Source: Fragilaria crotonensis (Eukaryota; Bacillariophyta; Fragilariophyceae; Fragilariales; Fragilariaceae). From it: DNA of 64,000 nucleotides. Each line of letters begins with the position of its first letter. The stretch's first letter is position 1. The notes under the pieces are model-generated. The model searched no databases. It was not told the origin of the DNA and saw only the letters and a list, made by a program, of their open reading frames with translations. The DNA lies in the NCBI GenBank assembly GCA_022925895.1, contig JAKSYS010000186.1, forward strand, positions 1 to 64,000, in the 5' to 3' direction. Position numbers and translations under genes: made by a program. This document shows, piece by piece, positions 24,343-34,872 of this stretch.

Positions 24343-25653
24343 ATGAATAAGAGGTTTGACAAGGATCCTCGCTCGGGGAATACACCAGGCAAGGCAGAAC
24401 AGGGACAAACTCATAGGTGTAGAGTAAGGCAAGGTGAGGGCGAAACGGTCTGCCAAGAACAGAAGCGTCTGCGTAGATCAAGAAGTGAATCACCCTCAGC
24501 ATTGACTAGCAATCTGCCGATGAGTCTAACGCACGAGTCCGCAGGCTCTGATTTCAACGAGGCGGCTAACTCGTGTTCACGTAGGACAGCCGAAACGGAG
24601 AAGCATTCCTTCACGTTCGAAGCAGAACGTGAGGATGGAAAGGAGGAAACTGCAAGCAAGATGACATGGAAGTTATCAACAACAGTAGTCGATGCCGATC
24701 TTTGTGTTGCCGCTAGTCAGCAGGTGGAGACTTCCATGACATCAATACAGCTCGAAAACAACACTCTGACGACTCAGAGCAGCGCCATGAATGTAGGTAC
24801 CCCACAAACAATCCAGCATCAAGGGAAACAAGGGAAGGATGGAAAACGGCTACAAAATCATGATATCAATCCTTCTGCGGATAATCGACAAGGAGATACT
24901 GGAAGTATAACTTTGGCCAGTGTTGCCCATGTGCATCCTTTGTCTGTTCACCAATATCCTGGTTTTCAACATAGAACAGGAGAATCGATGACTGCATCCG
25001 AGATGCTTTCGATGCCTCCTCCTGCAATAAGTCTTGCAGCGGCTCAACTTTTTGCCATGGCGGCAGTTGTCGGGATGGCGACTGCACAACAACTGCAGCC
25101 AGCTCAGACTCCTTTCATGACGCAGACTTCTGCGCCATCCCTTCTCGGGATACCGAGTGACCAACCGCAACTCAACGTGACCCTGGGTAGCACTGAAGAC
25201 CATAAACAGGGTCCGCTACTCTACATGTCAATGGACGATGACGTTCTTTCCGAGAATCAGATAGTGCTTCGAAAACAGATCGAGTTTTTCGAGGCTTCGG
25301 TGGATGACGTTGGGAGGACAACTTCAGGAAGGCGACATCCAATTCTGCTTCATCAGGTGGGCATACAATGTCGCCATTGCTCTAGTATCCCGGCAAGGTA
25401 CCGCCAGAGGGGTGCTGTCTACTATCCTGCGAAGCTTACAGGCATCTACCAAGCTGCTCAAAACATGGCAGTGACACATCTGGCAAGTTTATGTCAATAC
25501 ATTGACAGCGAGACAAAAGTGCGACTGCAGTCGTATCAACAAGGACGGGCCACCACGGGACACGGTGGGAAGCAGTACTGGGCGGACACTGCGAAGGCGC
25601 AAGGGATTGTCGAATCAGAAGAAGGAGGATTGCGATTCTCGATGCTTCGTTAG
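24343..25653 (+). CDS. Diatom-type protein with conserved CRHC/GAVYYP C-terminal domain
   Basis: Single exon of 436 residues from the ATG at 24343 (a GTG at 24337 is also open). The first 290 or so residues are low in hydrophobic order, rich in S, T, Q and charged residues, and probably disordered. The C-terminal part from about residue 305 is compact and looks conserved: LSENQIVLRKQIEFFEA, HPILLHQVGIQCRHC, then GAVYYPAKLTGIYQAAQNMA, THLASLC, and near the end KQYWADTAKAQGI and GGLRF. The Cys/His pairs (CRHC, H..SLC) could hold a zinc ion. I recall this C-terminal pattern from uncharacterised diatom proteins with many paralogues; no function is known to me. A nuclear or DNA-linked role would fit a Cys/His domain behind a long disordered leader, but that is a guess. 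Confidence 0.75.
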   Translation: MNKRFDKDPRSGNTPGKAEQGQTHRCRVRQGEGETVCQEQKRLRRSRSESPSALTSNLPMSLTHESAGSDFNEAANSCSRRTAETEKHSFTFEAEREDGKEETASKMTWKLSTTVVDADLCVAASQQVETSMTSIQLENNTLTTQSSAMNVGTPQTIQHQGKQGKDGKRLQNHDINPSADNRQGDTGSITLASVAHVHPLSVHQYPGFQHRTGESMTASEMLSMPPPAISLAAAQLFAMAAVVGMATAQQLQPAQTPFMTQTSAPSLLGIPSDQPQLNVTLGSTEDHKQGPLLYMSMDDDVLSENQIVLRKQIEFFEASVDDVGRTTSGRRHPILLHQVGIQCRHCSSIPARYRQRGAVYYPAKLTGIYQAAQNMAVTHLASLCQYIDSETKVRLQSYQQGRATTGHGGKQYWADTAKAQGIVESEEGGLRFSMLR

Positions 25654-25957
25654 ACAGCATTCCCCATCGGTCCCAACTGGAGCCCAACTGGAGCCCTTGA
25701 ACATCTCCAAAATAACGACGTCAAAAAGAGAAAGCCACACTGGGGTGGCCATTACAATAGCAGTGCATTGTCAAAGAAAAGCGCCACGGTAGGCTGACTG
25801 GCAGTGCTAGGAACGATCACAAGCTATATCGTTGCTGTGGCTACAGACCACGTTGCGTCCGCAGCTACCATGGTGGTGATTCGAAAGAAAGCTAGATCGC
25901 GGTAGGTCGCACCTAAATACTATGGGGAAAGGCGTCAGACGACATGTAGCGCTCAAT
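25654..25957. other. Intergenic between convergent genes
   Basis: 304-bp spacer holding two 3' ends. Nothing else is visible. Confidence 0.5.
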
Positions 25958-28722
25958 TCAATAACTTGGTCCACCGTTCCCTTCTGAGTCCTTCATCCCA
26001 AAAATAAGCTTAAACTCTTCAAAATTGACAACTTTGCTCTCGTCGATATCTAGGGCTTCCAAAACTCCACGGATCTCGGCTTCGGGGACTGAAGGGTTCA
26101 TGCCCTTCAGCATCACACGTATTTCGTCGAGATTTATCTTGCCACTTTTGTCAGCGTCAACCAAATCGAATACCTCACGCAATGCGTCCGTGGTGGTAGG
26201 AAACGGTCGTTTAGTATGGAAGACAACGGCTTTTTGAAACTCTCGGCGAAGACTGACATTCGTCAGCTGGCGTCAGAATGGGGTCACGTTCAGAGCGGGC
26301 AGTCTCCGTGAGAGGTCTGTGGCAGGAGGCAACTCGGAAACATAATGCAGAACTTACCGATTCCTGAAGGCAAGGAGACTCTTTCAGCACTTGGCGGAAT
26401 GCAGAGGCATCCATGACATGTACCACACATTTCTCGGTCGTGCAAACGGCAGAAGTAGCACGAGGTCTGCTAGCGAGCACTGCATGTTCCCCGAATAAGT
26501 CCCCTCGATCGACGGTGAACACTGTGGTTCCACCTTCGGCCTGCACGTCAACTTTTCCCTTCTCAAGAATGTAGATCTCGTGGGCATCGTCCCCAACATT
26601 ATACAAAACGGTGTCCTTGTTGACTTGCATTGCTTTCAAATCCTTTTGCTGTCGTAGAATGGCCTTCGTCCTATTGAGGGCCCGTGCTTTGCGTGTTTCT
26701 CGAATTCTGAGGTTGAGGTCTTCCTGTGATGCGGATAGATACTTCTCAAACTGCTCTCGGGTGATTTCAATGACATGAACCGGAGTCACACACAGCACAG
26801 TCGCGGATCTGGTCCTATCTGGACTCAGTAATGCCCCCTCACCAACAAAATCACCTTGCCCAACATTTACTCTAAATCCATCCTTTGTAGATATCTCTAC
26901 AACTCCAGAATTGATGAAAAACATTTCATTGCCTTCTTCTCCTTCACGATACACAACGTGGCCTCTTGGAAAGTATTTATTCCGCATACTTTCTGACAAT
27001 AAGTCTTCGAAGTTCGAAAGTGTGAGTGCCTCCTCATCGCTGTCGTCAACAGCACCATCTTTATGCAAACGCCGCTTAAGATCTTTGCCCGTAACAAAGC
27101 CTTTGTGCTGTTCATCAAAATTTCTGAACGATCTTTCGATCAAGGAGGTCTTCTTGGTTGCCATCGCCGCTCTTTCATCAGACCATGTGAATAGATCCGA
27201 AAAAACTTTAGCCTCCAAACCACTCTTAAATACTCGAAACTTTGAAAGCTTCTTGTCGATATCGGCGATCTTGTCTTTGCGTGCCGTCACCCCACGAACC
27301 CATGGATGATCCAACATTTCTGAAGCCGTAATTCGATCATTGGGATCAAACGCCAAGAGTTTGAGAATAAGATCACTCGCCGATTTCGAAAGGTGGGAGG
27401 TGTACTTGGAATCACCTCCAACCGGAAATGGTGTGTTTTTTATTATTCGACGCACAATCAGTGAGTCGGGCGAGTCTCCTTCGAAGTCAAACGGGTGAAA
27501 GCCAGTGAGCATGATGTACAGTATTATCCCAAGTGCCCACATGTCCATTGCAGGATCTAGCCTATTCGACGAGCTGCAGCTAGTTTTCCCTGCCTTGTCG
27601 TGCTGCGCAACTTCCTCCTTCAAAACTTCTGGAGGACAATATGCTTCAGTCTTTACATCAGTCGCCGGGATATCATCCCTGTCTATGAGCTGTGCACATC
27701 CAAAATCAATTACCTTGACGACCGCGTCGCTAGTGTGGCGAGTGCTGAGCATGAGATTTTCGGGTTTCAAATCACCATGCACACACCCGGTCCCGTGCAT
27801 AAAAGCAAGCGCAGATGCAACCTCTCGCATTAAGCGAGCAGCGTCAGCCTCAGAGTAGGCGCCACTGAAGTCGCCACAAAGACAGCGTGTTAGCCAATTG
27901 GAGGTGTGTTGCTTGAACAGGGCACAACAGAACTTACTGTTTGATCAAATGGTCGAACATTTCGCCTCCCAGGATCAGGTCCAGAATAAGGTAGTAATCA
28001 TCCCCTTCTTCGAAGGTTTGGCGCAGTGTACAAATGTTGGGATGGCCACCATGCTCACGCAGATGCAAAAATGCTTCCATCTCCCGTTGGAAGGCTACAT
28101 CGTCCGTACATTCCTTGGACATTTGCTTACAAGCCACTAGTTCTCCAGTCGATCTATCAGTGGCACTGTAGACTGCGCCAAATCCACCCTCCCCCAATGG
28201 GGTATCCCAATGTACCTGAAAGAGATCGGCCAACCGAGCCTCGCGAGACACGGAGTTTGTGATTCGTTTAGAGAATCGAACGGAACGCGCCGCGGGTGTC
28301 CAGGATGACGATGGCGACGAATGGGATGTTTCTACAGTGCTATTGTCACATCGACACGACTGCGCCGATGGAAGGGACCATACGCTCGGTGTCTTCATCC
28401 ATAGCTGCCTTTGATTTCTCATGCGGGCGAAGATGCACGGTATCGCTGCAGAGGATCGCATCGTGGAATTGTGGGTGCTGTCCATCTGATCCAGGTCTGA
28501 ATCCGGCGAAGGTTTCTGGAACAAACACGCTATTGCAGCGGCTCCGGCTGCAGCGGTGGCAGTGCAAACAAGGGCACAGTGCTGCGGATGGATTCTTCGC
28601 ATTATGGCCGTGCGAATACCTTGCATTGTGTCTCTATGATCATGGAAGATTCGTTTCTGATGATGTTCCATAGGTTTGCTTTCCACTTTGCATGTTTTTT
28701 TCAGGAGATAAGACTCCTCCAT
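25958..28722 (-). CDS. CDPK-like protein kinase with two cNMP-binding domains and EF-hands
   Basis: Three exons (27938-28722, 26358-27864, 25958-26266) join in consistent phase to about 866 residues. An N-terminal hydrophobic segment (ALVCTATAAAGAAAIACLF, about residues 50-68) could anchor it in a membrane. The kinase domain starts near 175 with GEGGFGAVY and VACK, has HGDLKPENL in place of the usual HRDLKPEN, DFGCA, a CPPEVL activation-segment end and a CDPK-like HPWV end. A weak EF-hand (FDEQHKGFVTGKDL) follows, then two cyclic-nucleotide domains whose phosphate-binding cassettes read GDFVGEGALLSPDRTRSATV and GDLFGEHAVLASRPRATSAV, both keeping the Glu and Arg that bind cNMP. The C-terminus has a canonical EF-hand (DADKSGKINLDE) and a near-canonical one (DIDESKVVNFEE). 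The start codon is uncertain; 28722 is the first in-frame ATG. Confidence 0.9.
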
Positions 28723-29477
28723 AATTCCGCGAAACCATCGGCAACGAGTTCGCAAAACGGAACAATTAACACCAGGATCGTCCAAGAATGACACATTTAG
28801 CTCTCTTCTCTGGAGAGAACAACAGTCATATACTCTATGTCATAGCAGAAGATCAAGATTCGTATGTCAGGCACCGATATGTATCATACTGCTGGTATGC
28901 GTTTGGAGTTCGGAGGGTGCTCTACAAGTAGGAGCAAGTAGGATACATACATTCGTCATACTTAGGAGTAGTTGTAGGTTTGTGGTACCGCCGGTACTAT
29001 AGAAGCATCGGTACTGCTACCTGGAGTTCTCTGGTTGAATCGTACTGTAGTACAGAATAATACATGTACAGGTACGCGTACCCTTTCGATATACTTCCAG
29101 TACAAGTACAAATCCTTGTACTCGGAGCTCGGACTACAAGTATGCATACGGTACAGCTGTACCGAGACTAGGAGGCGTCTCTAAAGGTAGATGTCTAAAG
29201 GTAGATGGACATCACCGGAAGTCGGCTGTGCACAGCGTTCACCATGATAAACGCTATCCTACGTTATGCGGCATACTCTCTTCCGGCAGTAGCGTAGAGC
29301 TATATCCTAATGGGGTGTGTGAACAAACATAGAGCAACTCAACATGACAATTGAATCCTTTGAACTCTTGAAAATTGGTGTTGATTTACCAACCGCTACG
29401 CTGGACATGGCCAAATAGAAGCAATTATGTAACAACGAAAATCAAGAACACTATCGTCAACATCAATCGCACACATG
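28723..29477. other. Intergenic, GTAC-rich
   Basis: Upstream region of the kinase gene and 3' flank of the next minus-strand gene. From about 28870 to 29170 it is dominated by GTAC, GGTACCGCCGGTAC, AGTACAAGTACAAATCCTTGTACT and similar inverted-repeat units. A short direct repeat (TCTAAAGGTAGATG) occurs twice near 29180. No gene. Confidence 0.5.
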
Positions 29478-30704
29478 CTACGAGTATGCACGAAATCTGC
29501 TGCTTGACTCGCGAGCGTACTCCAAACGTTGAACACCACCACCATCCTCGTAACGACCCCTCCATCGAGGATAGTAGTCGTCTTCATCCGATGGTGCAGT
29601 CGAAATCGTCTCATTCTCCTTGTCGTCCTTGACAACCACACCCTCATTATCGGCATAATGCTCAGGCCGATGAGTCGTGAAACAATTGATCTTGGAAAAG
29701 TACATACCGGGAGGATCCTGCCGCTGCGGTCGCTTAAGAACAGAAGTAAATACATCAGACAAGACTTTGACAGGTGAACGGCGGAGGAGGTTGACTGTCA
29801 CAACCTCAGTACTTTGTTCTTGCAGGCGATCGGCAGATTGTTCCACTTGGCTGCTATCATCAACCGACTCCTCAACTGCCGTAATGTGCCAAAGACTGTA
29901 GTCATCGGCTTCCAACATCTGCACGGTATGAGTTAAATGCTCGCTTTCTTCGTCGTCAGCAGCTTCAACCTCGACGTAATCAATCACCCCACTATTCATA
30001 TCATCAGAATACTCGTCGTCTCCATCAAGATTTTCGTCGTCCTCATAAAAGTCCTCTTCCTCAGTCGGTGAAGTCTCAAACGACACATCGTGCGCCTCTT
30101 CCCAGGCAAATTCCCCCTCACCCACCGGGGTCCAACCAGAAAAATTCTCCCACTGAGTTTCTGGTCCTCGACGAGTCTTGGCCGCTTCCGCATCAAATCC
30201 CTTGGAAAGATGAGAGTCTAGATCGCGCAAAATGTATTGATTCCATTCTTCTTCATCGATGCGCAGCGCCACCACGTCGAGACGATTTTGAATCCAGTCC
30301 AAATCCTGTCTCCTCTTTGCCCGCAAATCGTAGTTCTCGACGGCATCAAACATGGAGTGTCGCTGCAGTGCATGTTTCAAAAAGGCAACCAGACGGTGTC
30401 CCATGACGTAGACTTCTTCCATGTTGCTGCGAGTCTCGTACATATCGTGGAATTGACGTAGAGCCTACAAGAACAAAACACGAGACAAAGGAGTGAGCAT
30501 CTCGCCGACAAATGCCGCAACATGCAATTGTATTTCGTAAAAAGACAATAAACGTACCTGGTCCCCAACGTCCATGTATTCTTGGATCGGCAATTTGGAG
30601 TTCAATAAAAACGAAGTTCCGCCCTGCTTCTCATCTTGTCGCAAAAGTTTTTTCCGCCGCGCCTTCCCATGGCGGCGCCAATTCTGCGGCGGAGCGTCCG
30701 ACAT
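29478..30704 (-). CDS. Acidic protein of unknown function
   Basis: Exons 30558-30704 (ATG at 30704) and 29478-30464 join through a GTACGT donor and a TTGTAG acceptor to give about 377 residues. The start is basic (QNWRRHGKARRKKLLRQ). Residues 45-125 are mainly helical: ALRQFHDMYETRSNMEEVYV, MGHRLVAFLKHALQRHSMFD, RAKRRQDLDWIQNRLDVVAL. This pattern of a helical bundle with a Tyr-Val-x-Gly turn recalls MIT-like or ESCRT-linked helices, but I cannot claim homology. Residues 170-230 are strongly acidic (EEEDFYEDDENLDGDDEYSD), and the C-terminus is polar and probably disordered. I do not recognise the gene. Splice sites, phase and open frame support that it is real. Confidence 0.7.
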
Positions 30705-31974
30705 CTGGAATACACTCTTTTGTTGCGATTAGAATTCGAAACAATAATGATCAGTTCTCCAAAAGGTTTGTCAAGGAAATGCGAATCGTGGAAATCAAAG
30801 AGTTCGACGTAGCATCCATTGGAGGCGGCAAAGACTGAGAGAGCGAGTGATACCTAAAGTTGCTTCTCTCCTACAAGCGCAAGTGACTGGAGTCTGCAGA
30901 CAGTTCGATGAGACTCAGGCAATTGCGCGGGGAGATACGAATTTTCTTTCAATATTGTGACGAAGGACATGGCGGTTAACGCATAGGATGCACGGACTCT
31001 GATACACATGAAACGTTGGCTGTATACATAACACAATAAACAGGTATGATATGAACATACTATTAGTCAGACTATAGACAAGAGACCATTGACACTCCTT
31101 GAACTATGATTTTAAATAGCTGTAACCATATATCATTAACAGTCGTAAACTATACTCTGAGTATTAACCGATGGCATTTCCAATATGCATACACTTAATG
31201 AAGAGCGGGAGTATCCAACTTAAAGTGGCAGTCAATGCATCATGTCCGTTGGCTCCCTGTTGTGTGGCGCCAACTGGAAGGTCCGGCCCAAGCACGTTTC
31301 GCGATTAACAAGATGTACCTTAAGGATGTGCGCGCCAGCCAATGACCGGCCGGCGTGATGAGAGCTTGTTAGGATCTTTGTCGTATCATTCGAGCTGGCA
31401 AGGTTCAGCAAATGTCAGCAGATTTCTTTTTCGTCAGCAAATGTCAGCAGATTTGCTTTTCGTCAGCAAATGTCAGCAAACTTGATTCTCGTCAGCAAAC
31501 GTCAGAAGATGTCAGCATCACCGTAGCTTTTGTACTGGAAAAAACTCATTTTTGTCAGCATATGTCAGAAAATGTCAGCAGATTCGAATTTCGTCAGCAG
31601 ACGTCAGCAAATTCGTTTTTTGTCAGCGGATGTCAGCAGATCTGTCTTTTCGTCAGCAAGTGTCAGCAAAACGACGATGACGCTGGCATAACCAGTTTAG
31701 CACCAGCCAGACACAGAACGGAAATGATTTTCGCCTCCGGCCAGCGTGAATTCGACCTTGATTCACGGACTTAGCGTGTATTGCCGGACCTTCCTGGGCC
31801 TCCCGCCAAAACGCCAAAACAGGAGGTCCGTCTGTCGTCACCGCAAGCCACCCTCCGAAGGTCTGTCTGGCTCTCGTCGCAAAATGGGAAATGTAACTCT
31901 ACCCATGGGTTGAAACTTGAAACATGACCGCCACCATATGTATCTCACATTAAAGGCACCAACACAACGCAAGA
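30705..31974. other. Divergent intergenic region with minisatellite
   Basis: Shared upstream DNA of the acidic-protein gene and the RPC5 gene. It contains the minisatellite at 31404-31672, listed separately. The rest is AT-rich and unremarkable. Confidence 0.5.
31404..31672. repeat. 29-bp minisatellite, TGTCAGCA-based
   Basis: About eight degenerate copies of a 29-30 bp unit, consensus start TCAGCAAATGTCAGCAGATT followed by a T-rich tract and CG. Each unit contains two TCAGCA half-units about 11 bp apart. Copies 4 and 5 carry extra or unrelated sequence (for example GTAGCTTTTGTACTGGAAAA). It sits about 300 bp upstream of the RPC5 start codon. An open frame runs through it, but it is the product of the repeat period and not a gene. 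Confidence 0.9.
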
Positions 31975-33216
31975 ATGAGCAAGGTGGTTGTCAAAACTGA
32001 ATCCATCGATGTTGACATGATTGGCGACAGCGACGGTGACGGCGATGAACTCGTTCGAGAGATCGACGTCTATGTCTCTCCAGCGCTGTCCGACCAACTT
32101 TACCTTATCCAATATCCGCTTTATCACGACGCTCCACTACCTCACGCAGCTCGAATCAAGAAAAAGCATACCATGATCGAACTCGACCATGAAGTACCGA
32201 ACAATATTGGCTCTGAAGGAAGTTTCTTTCTCTCAACTCACACACAAAATAGTCACGTCATTTCGATAACGACACACATGGCCATGGGCAAGATCTTGAA
32301 CGACGGAGCTCTTCATCTGTTACCGCTGAATCATATTACCCAGATGAGACCAGACTTTTCACACGTTGATGATCAGGATCAACAGAATCAGACATCGACG
32401 GACGACGATCGCAAGGATCAGGAATCGTCCGGTTTGGAGAAGAAACCTGTTTTGTTTCAAAAGAAGGAATCGGAACGAGCTGCGTTGGCTCGAAAATCCA
32501 GCTATTCCTACAAAAAAGCCAGTGAAGATGGTGAAGAATGGTTAGAACTGTCCATCTGCCGCCCACAATCGGCGGAATATGACTTGTGTGAACGCCAAAT
32601 CATGTCGCAAAAGAAAGACATTCAAATTGCCTCGGGAGACTGCAAAAACTTTGTCAAATCCCTCGACTACCTTCCCACCCGAAACGATATTTTTGACGAA
32701 GATCCTCAAGAAGGAGCATCGCCTTTAATCAATACCGTCAAACGCCTGACTGCAATGTTGCATCGGGGTGTCCCTGTCACCTATTCCGCAATTCGTCCTC
32801 AGTTTCCAGTCACCGACGTGGATGACATTGATCTGCTTACATCCTTGGGAAGTTGTGCAGTTTTGGTGCGGGGCAACTGGTACTTGCAATCTCATCTCTT
32901 GTTGTGGGACCCACCCATGGCATTGGCCCGCAATTTCATTCTCTTTTTGTTGCACACAGTCGGACATGTCCAACGGCGGGGTTTGGAAGTTGTTTTTGAA
33001 CCCATTATTGGCAGCGAATGGATTCAAACTATTTTGTATCAAGTTGCGTTTGTGCGACCAGGAACACAAGGGTACTGGAGTCCAAGGTTGGCCGACAATG
33101 TAGAGTTTTGTTTGACCTTTCCTGAGACGATGCAATTGCACAACCAATACTGGGAGCGACAGGGGAAGAAATTCGAAGCCATGTTGGCAATCTATCAGGC
33201 CAACATTCAAACATAA
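31975..33216 (+). CDS. POLR3E: RNA polymerase III subunit RPC5 (POLR3E / yeast Rpc37 homologue)
   Basis: Single exon of 413 residues. The N-terminal part has the family signature LVREIDVYVSPALSDQLYLI and QYPL near residues 26-49, then a beta-rich dimerisation domain (TMIELDHEVPN, FFLSTHTQNSHVISITTHMA) and the segment LHLLPLNHITQMRPDFSHVD. This is the module that pairs with RPC4 (Rpc53). The middle is charged and probably flexible; WLELSICRPQSAEYDLCERQ follows, and the C-terminal half looks like tandem winged helices (TAMLHRGVPVTYSAIRPQFP, GSCAVLVRGNWYLQSHLLLW). The dimer sits on the Pol III lobe and helps initiation, termination and reinitiation at tRNA and 5S genes in the nucleus. The length is between yeast (282) and human (708), so the extra human C-terminal part is missing or short. 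Confidence 0.88.
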   Translation: MSKVVVKTESIDVDMIGDSDGDGDELVREIDVYVSPALSDQLYLIQYPLYHDAPLPHAARIKKKHTMIELDHEVPNNIGSEGSFFLSTHTQNSHVISITTHMAMGKILNDGALHLLPLNHITQMRPDFSHVDDQDQQNQTSTDDDRKDQESSGLEKKPVLFQKKESERAALARKSSYSYKKASEDGEEWLELSICRPQSAEYDLCERQIMSQKKDIQIASGDCKNFVKSLDYLPTRNDIFDEDPQEGASPLINTVKRLTAMLHRGVPVTYSAIRPQFPVTDVDDIDLLTSLGSCAVLVRGNWYLQSHLLLWDPPMALARNFILFLLHTVGHVQRRGLEVVFEPIIGSEWIQTILYQVAFVRPGTQGYWSPRLADNVEFCLTFPETMQLHNQYWERQGKKFEAMLAIYQANIQT

Positions 33217-34171
33217 AACTCTATGATGGTATAGAATTCTTGTACCGACATTGTCTGAGGATGTATAGTTAGTAGGTACTCGAGTAGTCTCGTAGCATCC
33301 ACCAAGAAGAAGAAAGACAAACGCCACCATTGCCTATGCATAGCTCCAATAAATCGAGGCGCGATGGCATACCCGACGTGAATACTGGAGTACTGTGTAA
33401 CCATGCGCGGTACACCGTAGTACAGATTCTGCGTGCGAGCGCGGAAGGCAGGCCAGAGCAAGGTTAAATCGGGCGCATTTTCTGTCAAATTTTCATTTTT
33501 AGTTGTTTTTCTTGATGTCGTTCTGTCCGTAAGAGTGAGGGAATCCATGGTGTTACATTATGAAGGAATCCGGAAAACCACTGTCATGGCAATTTCGGTT
33601 TGAGCGGGAATTTTGATTTGGCAATTGGGGTGCTGGGAGTTAGCGGCGATAACGTCAGGGAGGCGGGTTTGGCGCGCGTGGGGGAGAGTGGTTGGGAGAA
33701 TTTCAAAACCGGTCGGACGCATGATCACGTTTCCGTTGTTGAAGGATTGTCGTTGGAGTTTCCCTTAGAATTTTCCCAGGGTGGTAGCAAGCAGTAAGTC
33801 CATACGAAATCCTACGTGAACTCTAGTACGGAATCTACGACGAATAGGAGCACAACATCAACCATGAAAGGGAGGGCCCCCAGGCCCTCTGAAGTTAAGT
33901 CATTCAATTCAAAACATGTCAAACACACCAATGAAGAAGTTTCTACAATGAAAATGAAGATTGCACAGAAGCGGAGGGAGGACATTGAATTGCAAGATAA
34001 CTGGTATTTTCCAGAATCGAAATTTTTCTACGGCAGAATCTGGTATATTTTCTACGGCGTCGACCAATCATCCATGGTGATCTTTTCTTATTTCATCAAA
34101 CTTCATCAGAGCACACCGGGTTCTTTGATCCAAGAGCCAAGTTTTCTTTCACAAAGCAACAGTCTAATCAA

Positions 34172-34466
34172 GAGCAGAGCCAACCTTTAGGAAGGCATCA
34201 AAGTCACATTCAAGCAGTAAGTTACCAAGAGAAGTGGATTCCAAGTGATTTAAGTATTCGAGAGCAGAGTTATCCGATTCAAGAGTGGAGTTTCCGTATT
34301 GCAGTGAATCGATTTCTTCATACTGTGCAGCAAAATCAGCATGAAGCAGCCATGATGCAATTGATACGTCAATCACCGAAGATCCAGTACATTCCAGAGC
34401 AGGGCCAACCTTTAGGAAGGCAACAAAGTCATATTCAAGCAGTAGTAAGTCACCGAGTGAAGTGGA
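34172..34466. repeat. Pair of about 68-bp direct repeats, 225 bp apart
   Basis: Copy 1 (34172-34238) starts GAGCAGAGCCAACCTTTAGG and copy 2 (34397-34466) starts GAGCAGGGCCAACCTTTAGG. Both continue through AAAGTCA-ATTCAAGCAGTA and end in a GAAGTGGA-like motif, with a few substitutions and a 3-bp insertion. A partial third match (GAGCAGAGTTATCCGATTC) lies near 34261. Confidence 0.75.
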
Positions 34467-34840
34467 AATTTTACTCCGAGAAGTGGTGGATCTTCTTTCC
34501 ACATTACAGCCACCCTCCCTACCGAGCAGCCATCACCACAAACAAGCAAGAAAGTCAAAGTATCAGAGCATGCAGTCCTAGAGAAGTCTTCTGGGTTGCA
34601 AGATAGTCGGGTAGTGCAGCATTGCACTACTCATTATTCCAGGTGGCCTCTACTGTACTCCAGGGTAGCGGTCATCCGTGTGGGTCGAGTTCCGTTTTTG
34701 TCCGGGACAGCGGCAGCACGTAAAATAGATTTTAGGTTTTTTTTTGTCATTGGAGTTTCCCTTGGGCCCGATATGTCCGAGGTCGAGTACTCTTGGGAGC
34801 TGGTGCGAATTTTGGTTTCGATTAGAATGGAAGGAAGAAA

Positions 34841-34872
34841 TGACGTCAATCATGACGTCAATCATGACGTCA
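34841..34872. promoter_or_regulatory. Three tandem TGACGTCA (CRE-type) sites at 12-bp period
   Basis: The full palindrome TGACGTCA occurs at 34841, 34853 and 34865, each pair joined by ATCA, and again at 34961. This octamer is the classic cAMP/bZIP response element. In the diatom Phaeodactylum related TGACGT/ACGTCA elements mediate CO2- and cAMP-linked control of a carbonic anhydrase gene. No confident gene start lies within 2 kb, so the target is unknown, and the 12-bp period could also be a short tandem repeat by chance. Confidence 0.55.

Noticed and set aside
31412-31774. Open frame with repeated SKCQQ/SANV-like segments, or a CRISPR-like array
   Set aside because: It reads through the minisatellite. 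The repeats have no unique spacers and the genome is eukaryotic.
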